Positions 59,943 to 64,000 of a stretch of 64,000 nt of DNA are shown here, piece by piece. The DNA comes from CAZDXB01 sp964509335. Lineage in GTDB: Bacteria > Bacteroidota > Ignavibacteria > Kapaibacteriales > UBA2268. The position numbers and the translations under genes are program-made. Below the pieces are notes generated by a model. That model worked only from the letters and a program-made list of their open reading frames with translations. It was not told the origin of the DNA and did no database searches. The number at the start of each line of letters is the position of its first letter. Position 1 is the stretch's first letter. The DNA is taken from positions 19,935 to 83,934 of the forward strand of contig CAZDXB010000013.1 in NCBI GenBank assembly GCA_964509335.1. The letters run 5' to 3'.

Positions 59943-62900
59943 TTATGTAATTCTATACCAGCCGTCGCCGGCGTAAACGAATTTTGCGGTCGCGCCGTCG
60001 CTTAGCGAAACGCCTTCGACGGTTATTGAAGTTCCCGAAGAGTTAATTACGATTACGACAACGCCGTCGGTAGTTCCGGAGATTGAGACGGCGCCGCCGG
60101 GGTCCCCGGTGAATTTATATACTTGGACTGTTTCGGGTATCGTAGTAGTAGAGCCGGAGCCGTAAGCTAATTTTACGCGTCCGTCGCTAACTTCCAATTT
60201 CTGAGAGGGCGTATTTGTTCCGATTCCGACTTTGTCTTCGGAAGCGTCGGCGTAGATTAAGTTGTCGCTAGCGCCGGAAACGTGGAAGTCGGCGTCGCTG
60301 TTATTAGACATATTATGATGGAATTTTGTGTCGATAATATGGAAAGTTTCCGCCTCGCTGGAAGCGTCGTAATGACTTGACGGATTGCTTCCGATTCCGC
60401 CTCTAAAACCGAACGAGCGCGTTCCTACTTTAAGGAACGAGCCGCCGGGTATTGCGGAACGCTCGCCCGCAGCCCAGTTTTGATAGCCCCCTCCGATTGC
60501 GGCGTATAGGTAACTTGAGTTGTTCTCGTAGCCGCCGACAACGCTTGAATAGTTATTCGAGGTTAAATTATGAGCGCCGCCGCCCACGAAGTTGCCAACT
60601 CCGGAGGTAGAGTTGTCTTGACCGCCGGTAACTACGCTTTCGGAACCCGACACGACGTGATTAAATCCGCCGCCTATAAATGAATAACATACGCTTTCTC
60701 CAATCCGGTTGTTTTTTCCGCCGACTATTGCCGAATACTCAGAGTTCTGAGAAATTGAATCCAATTGACCGCCGACAATGACAGAATAATTTGCTTCCGT
60801 TCCTATGCCGTTGTCGTTTCCGCCGCCGATAAACATATTGGCGTCGGTGGCGTCGGTGTCGATATAATTAGAGCTGCCTCCAACAATAACGCTGTAACCG
60901 GCTTTGTTAAGATTTGCGTTTCCGCTGAATACGCCGGAATAATTTCCGCTTGCTTCGTTTGATAATCCGCCGGTTACGGTTGAGTAATCGCCTCCGACTA
61001 TGTTGCTTTCGCCGCCGCTAACGACGCTTGATTGACCGTTCGCTTGGTTGCTATAGCCTCCGCCGACGAAAGACGTTTGTCCGCCGGCTGTGTTAGTGTA
61101 ACCGCCGACAGCGGCGGAGTATTGAGCCGTAGCTTGTTGGTTGTTGCCCCCCGCTATTACCGAGCCGTCGCCGCCGGCGTAGTTGTTCAAACCTCCTCCG
61201 ACTGTGGCGTAATCGTTTACGGATTTGTTTTGTTGTCCGCCGCTTACTGTGGCGTAGCTGTAGTTTTGCCCGGAAGCGCCTGTCTCGGACTCGTTTCCGC
61301 CGGTTCCAAAACCGAGGTTAACGTGAGTGTTGGCGTTCGAGCCGTATAGAATAGCTTGGCTGGAGGCGATTCCTCCCGATTGCGCTCTAACAAATGTAGC
61401 GGGAGAAGTCTCTTCCGTCCAATTTGTGTCCGCTCCGCCGCCTGAACTAACCGTATCTTGCCAAGAGAGCGTTCCGGCGCCGTCGGTAACGAGCATTTGA
61501 CCTGCCGAGCCGTCCGCCGCGGGCAGGGTGTAAACGGAATTAATCGAAACGTCGCCGATGAGGTCGAGAGTTTCGGAGCCAACCGACATATTACCTTTAA
61601 TTAGGTTGCCGATTTTTAGTTGATGACCGGTATTAATAAAATCAGTATCAACATCGTAACCAATAATTATATTATTATCTCCATCAGTAAGATTATCTCC
61701 CGACTGATAACCTATCAAAATATTATTGTGAGCGTCGGTAATATTCCAACCGCTTCTATAACCAATAAAGACGTTGTTTTCGGGCGTGCTGAACGAGCCT
61801 GCTGCAGCTTCGCTGCCGACAACGACATTTCGCGCCGAATATAAATGGCTTCTGATTGCGTATTTGCCAACCGCTACGTTATCTTCGCCCGTTTCATTAT
61901 CTTTTATTGCCTGAATTCCAAGAGCAACGTTGCCGGACCCAGATGTGTTGTCCAACATAGCGCTTTCACCCATAGCTATGTTGTTATTTCCGTCAATGTT
62001 AGCTCTTAAAGCGCCGACTCCAAGGGCAGTATTCCAACCGCCGCTGGTATTATCTCGCATTGATTCAAAGCCTAAAGCCGTATTGCCTGCGCCGTCTGTG
62101 TTCTTGCTTAATGAGGCGTATCCTATTGCAACATTATAATTGCCCGAAGTATTGTCATTCAACGCATTTATTCCGAGTCCTGTGTTTTCATTTGAACCAT
62201 CGTCAACTGCGCCGGCGCCGCTTCCGAGGAATACGCTCGTTGCGTCGGTCGCGCCGTCGGTCAGTCCGTCGATATCGGTCGCGCCGCCTGAAGCGTTCGT
62301 CCAGCTGAGCGTTCCGCCGCCGTCTGTGGCGAGGACTTGTCCGTTCGCGCCGTCGGCGGTTGGGAAAGTGTAAGTTCCTGAACCGCTTGCTATAGAAAAT
62401 TCCCCGTTGATTCGAACGATATCATTGTCGAATTCGCCGTATATTAGGGGAGTGGACGAGTTTGAATTTTCGATATATAGTTTATCACCGTCTGTTTCAT
62501 TGAAGCCGGCTTGATACCCTATAAATATACTCCTGTTTCCAGTAGCGCTAGAGCCGGCGTCTTCGCCAATAGCAATATTTCCGTGACCGGTAGAATTATT
62601 ATCAAGAGAATTGTAACCAAGAGTAACGTTACTATTGCCTGAAGTATTATTGTAATTCGCGCGATATCCTACCGCTACGTTTTTGTCTCCTCCCGCGTTA
62701 TTGGCGAGAGCGTTAGAACCTAAGGCGGAATTAAATCTGCCGTTTGTATTGCCGTATAGCGAGTAACTTCCAACTGAAGAGTTATGGTCGCCGCCGGTAT
62801 TTGAATGCAAAGACCAAGGTCCAACTCCGACGTTTTGATTATTAGTCCCGTCGTCGTTTCCTCCGGAGCCTAATCCGAAAAATAGGCTGCCGAAGTTGCC

Positions 62901-64000
62901 GCCGCCAAACTTAGCGTCGGATAATTCGTCAATTTCAGTCGCTCCTGTGGTTATGGTCGTCCAACTTAATGCGCCGCCGCCGTCTGTGGCGAGGACTTGG
63001 TCTGCTGAGCCGTCGGAGTTTGGCAAAGTGTAGGAATCCGTTCCGTTAGTTAACGTTAATTCTCCTTTTAAGGTTGTGTTGCCGTTTTTGAGCATAACTA
63101 GTGCGTCGGATTTGGAGCTTGAACCGGTTCCGTTTCCTATTACGAAGAGTCTATCGGTTGAAGTCCAACTGTTCTGATTTCCCGAAACGCCGGTGTTATA
63201 CGCGCCAAAAGTAATTTGAGCGTAAGATTTTGAACTAACTTCTTTGCCCGCGGCAACGGACAAATCTCCGCTAGCTGTATTTTGGCTGCCTCCAAGCGCT
63301 GTCGCGTATTCTCCGCTGGCTTCGTTGCCGTTACCTCCAACTACAGTAGCGTAGTTGTTGTTAGCAGTGTTTGAGTATCCTCCAGAAACGGCGGCGTATT
63401 GATAATTTTGTCCGCTCGCGCCAGTTTCCGAACTAAATCCTAAATTAACGTGAGTATTCGCGTTAGTTCCGTATAAAGTCGCTCCATTAGCGGCAATACC
63501 GCCCGCTTTGGCTTCTAAATGATTTGCCGGGCTGGTTTGTTCAGTCCAGTCGCCGTCGTCATTGTTTGCGTCCACGTATGTTTTAACGGCTTTTTCCGTC
63601 GGGACGGCGTCGTCGCTGTTTCCCGAAAGCGTTCCGTCAATGGAAAATTCGTTGATAGTCGTTCCGTTAGATAAGCCGACAGAGCCGTCGTCTCTAATTG
63701 TAAAAGAGTCGTCGCCGTTGTCTCGCACTATAAAATCGCCTGTTCCGGTTAAGTCGTGAATGTAATTATTGTCGCCTTGCGAAATCGTCGTTTCCTGGGA
63801 TAAATCCCCTCCCAATTCAACTTCATAGCCGGAAAGCGACAATCCGTTGCTAACGGTCGTGGATTCGGGAGTAATATTATCAATGTCTGTTCTATGCGTA
63901 GCGATAGAATCGTTTAAATCTGAAATGCCTTGTTCGTTATCGCCGATATCGAGGGCGTTGTCGTCGATGTCGGTTCTGTGGGCGTCAAGGCTGTCGTTGG
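59943..64000 (-). CDS. Giant YadA-head-like repeat protein, 5' end outside the window
   Basis: More than 1,350 residues; the frame is open through position 64000, so the TTG at 63842 is internal. The visible N-terminal part has coil-like units ('NDSLDAHRTDIDDNALDIGD', 'NDSIATHRTDID'). Then come two kinds of head repeat. One is 'GGYSNxAxGxxSxVxGG' of ~16 residues (about 17 copies at 61260-60445). The other is 'N(T/S)xGxxNxAxGxxAL' units (~62900-61700). Linkers 'YTLPxADG...VLATDGGG-LSW' occur three times and 'ANTHVNLGF' twice. Near the C-terminus is 'KVGIGTNTPSQKLEVSDGRV'. I see neither a YadA barrel anchor nor a T9SS signal; it ends 'VYAGDGWYRIT'. Likely a surface fibre or adhesin, made of left-handed beta-roll trimers by analogy. 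Confidence 0.85.
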   Translation of the reverse strand, partial: NDSLDAHRTDIDDNALDIGDNEQGISDLNDSIATHRTDIDNITPESTTVSNGLSLSGYEVELGGDLSQETTISQGDNNYIHDLTGTGDFIVRDNGDDSFTIRDDGSVGLSNGTTINEFSIDGTLSGNSDDAVPTEKAVKTYVDANNDDGDWTEQTSPANHLEAKAGGIAANGATLYGTNANTHVNLGFSSETGASGQNYQYAAVSGGYSNTANNNYATVVGGNGNEASGEYATALGGSQNTASGDLSVAAGKEVSSKSYAQITFGAYNTGVSGNQNSWTSTDRLFVIGNGTGSSSKSDALVMLKNGNTTLKGELTLTNGTDSYTLPNSDGSADQVLATDGGGALSWTTITTGATEIDELSDAKFGGGNFGSLFFGLGSGGNDDGTNNQNVGVGPWSLHSNTGGDHNSSVGSYSLYGNTNGRFNSALGSNALANNAGGDKNVAVGYRANYNNTSGNSNVTLGYNSLDNNSTGHGNIAIGEDAGSSATGNRSIFIGYQAGFNETDGDKLYIENSNSSTPLIYGEFDNDIVRINGEFSIASGSGTYTFPTADGANGQVLATDGGGTLSWTNASGGATDIDGLTDGATDATSVFLGSGAGAVDDGSNENTGLGINALNDNTSGNYNVAIGYASLSKNTDGAGNTALGFESMRDNTSGGWNTALGVGALRANIDGNNNIAMGESAMLDNTSGSGNVALGIQAIKDNETGEDNVAVGKYAIRSHLYSARNVVVGSEAAAGSFSTPENNVFIGYRSGWNITDAHNNILIGYQSGDNLTDGDNNIIIGYDVDTDFINTGHQLKIGNLIKGNMSVGSETLDLIGDVSINSVYTLPAADGSAGQMLVTDGAGTLSWQDTVSSGGGADTNWTEETSPATFVRAQSGGIASSQAILYGSNANTHVNLGFGTGGNESETGASGQNYSYATVSGGQQNKSVNDYATVGGGLNNYAGGDGSVIAGGNNQQATAQYSAAVGGYTNTAGGQTSFVGGGYSNQANGQSSVVSGGESNIVGGDYSTVTGGLSNEASGNYSGVFSGNANLNKAGYSVIVGGSSNYIDTDATDANMFIGGGNDNGIGTEANYSVIVGGQLDSISQNSEYSAIVGGKNNRIGESVCYSFIGGGFNHVVSGSESVVTGGQDNSTSGVGNFVGGGAHNLTSNNYSSVVGGYENNSSYLYAAIGGGYQNWAAGERSAIPGGSFLKVGTRSFGFRGGIGSNPSSHYDASSEAETFHIIDTKFHHNMSNNSDADFHVSGASDNLIYADASEDKVGIGTNTPSQKLEVSDGRVKLAYGSGSTTTIPETVQVYKFTGDPGGAVSISGTTDGVVVIVINSSGTSITVEGVSLSDGATAKFVYAGDGWYRIT
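60445..61260 (-). repeat. Array of ~17 head repeats coding 'GGG-N' motifs
   Basis: Repeated ~45-51 base units encode 'VGGGxxNxAxGxxS'-type residues. The DNA is diverged, with few exact copies. Such arrays in trimeric adhesins form a beta-roll, where the Gly-Gly turn and inward Asn recur every 14-16 residues. Confidence 0.75.

Noticed and set aside
63840..63842. TTG as the true start of the giant repeat protein
   Set aside because: The frame continues without a stop to position 64000 with the same repeat-like composition (NDS..A.HRTDID units).

Overview
The window looks like a chromosomal segment from a bacterium of the Bacteroidota / Chlorobiota / Ignavibacteriota (Kapabacteria) assemblage. 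The reasons are: an lpxC-fabZ fusion beside lpxD and lpxA; two exported proteins ending in type IX secretion (T9SS) sorting domains; tandem Skp/OmpH genes behind bamA; a formiminotransferase-cyclodeaminase fusion; and several promoters of the Bacteroidota form TTTG-N18/19-TAnnTTTG. By eye the DNA is mildly AT-rich, with Shine-Dalgarno sites at only some genes. I cannot name the species. There is no rRNA, tRNA, CRISPR array, insertion sequence or prophage; almost everything is core or near-core gene content.

Layout. 1-4.1 kb: the end of a TPR protein, a small GIY-YIG-like protein, rsmE and a T9SS-secreted Asp-box protein. 4.2-11.4 kb (+): the c-di-AMP phosphodiesterase pgpH, a Xer recombinase, a large multi-PAS histidine kinase and a PflX-type radical SAM protein. 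11.4-18.9 kb (-): a probable operon phoH-cdaA-pcm-miaA-dacB-[receiver+CheD fusion]-hydrolase. c-di-AMP synthesis (cdaA) and breakdown (pgpH) are therefore about 10 kb apart. 19-26 kb: an envelope pair (LysM protein and lipoprotein), valS, and a secreted protein with eight FN3 domains. 26.3-28.5 kb: CIRCE-controlled groES-groEL. 28.5-39.2 kb: a thioredoxin-like lipoprotein, then a tightly packed nine-gene minus-strand run panD - glmU N-domain - mce - secreted TldD-like - PH-domain membrane protein - secreted TldE-like - wzz - O-antigen ligase/polymerase - mrdA. 39.3-41.2 kb: ftcD and a patch of palindromic repeats. 41.2-49.8 kb (-): the outer-membrane biogenesis cluster uppS-bamA-skp-skp-lpxD-lpxC/fabZ-lpxA. 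49.9-53 kb (+): HU, a 31-codon bS22/mS38-like ribosomal protein gene, an unexplained ~0.9 kb stretch, a polysaccharide deacetylase and a sugar transferase. 53-59.4 kb: a decayed histidine kinase, an M28 peptidase, a PstS-like lipoprotein, YjbQ, a stand-alone (p)ppGpp-hydrolase-like HD protein and a DVU0298-like HEAT protein. 59.3-64 kb: palindromic direct repeats, an orphan TIR-like protein, and a very large YadA-head-like repeat protein that runs off the right end.

How it fits together. Most of the window concerns the cell envelope: lipid A (lpxC/fabZ, lpxD, lpxA), undecaprenyl phosphate (uppS), outer-membrane protein assembly (bamA, skp), peptidoglycan (mrdA, dacB, GlmU N-domain), polysaccharide export (wzz, O-ligase, sugar transferase, deacetylase) and secreted adhesin-like proteins. 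Signalling genes (c-di-AMP turnover, (p)ppGpp hydrolase, orphan kinase, receiver-CheD fusion) are scattered among them. The least explained items are the exported TldD/TldE-like pair with its PH-domain partner, the receiver-CheD fusion, the orphan TIR protein beside repeats, and the region 50.53-51.38 kb.
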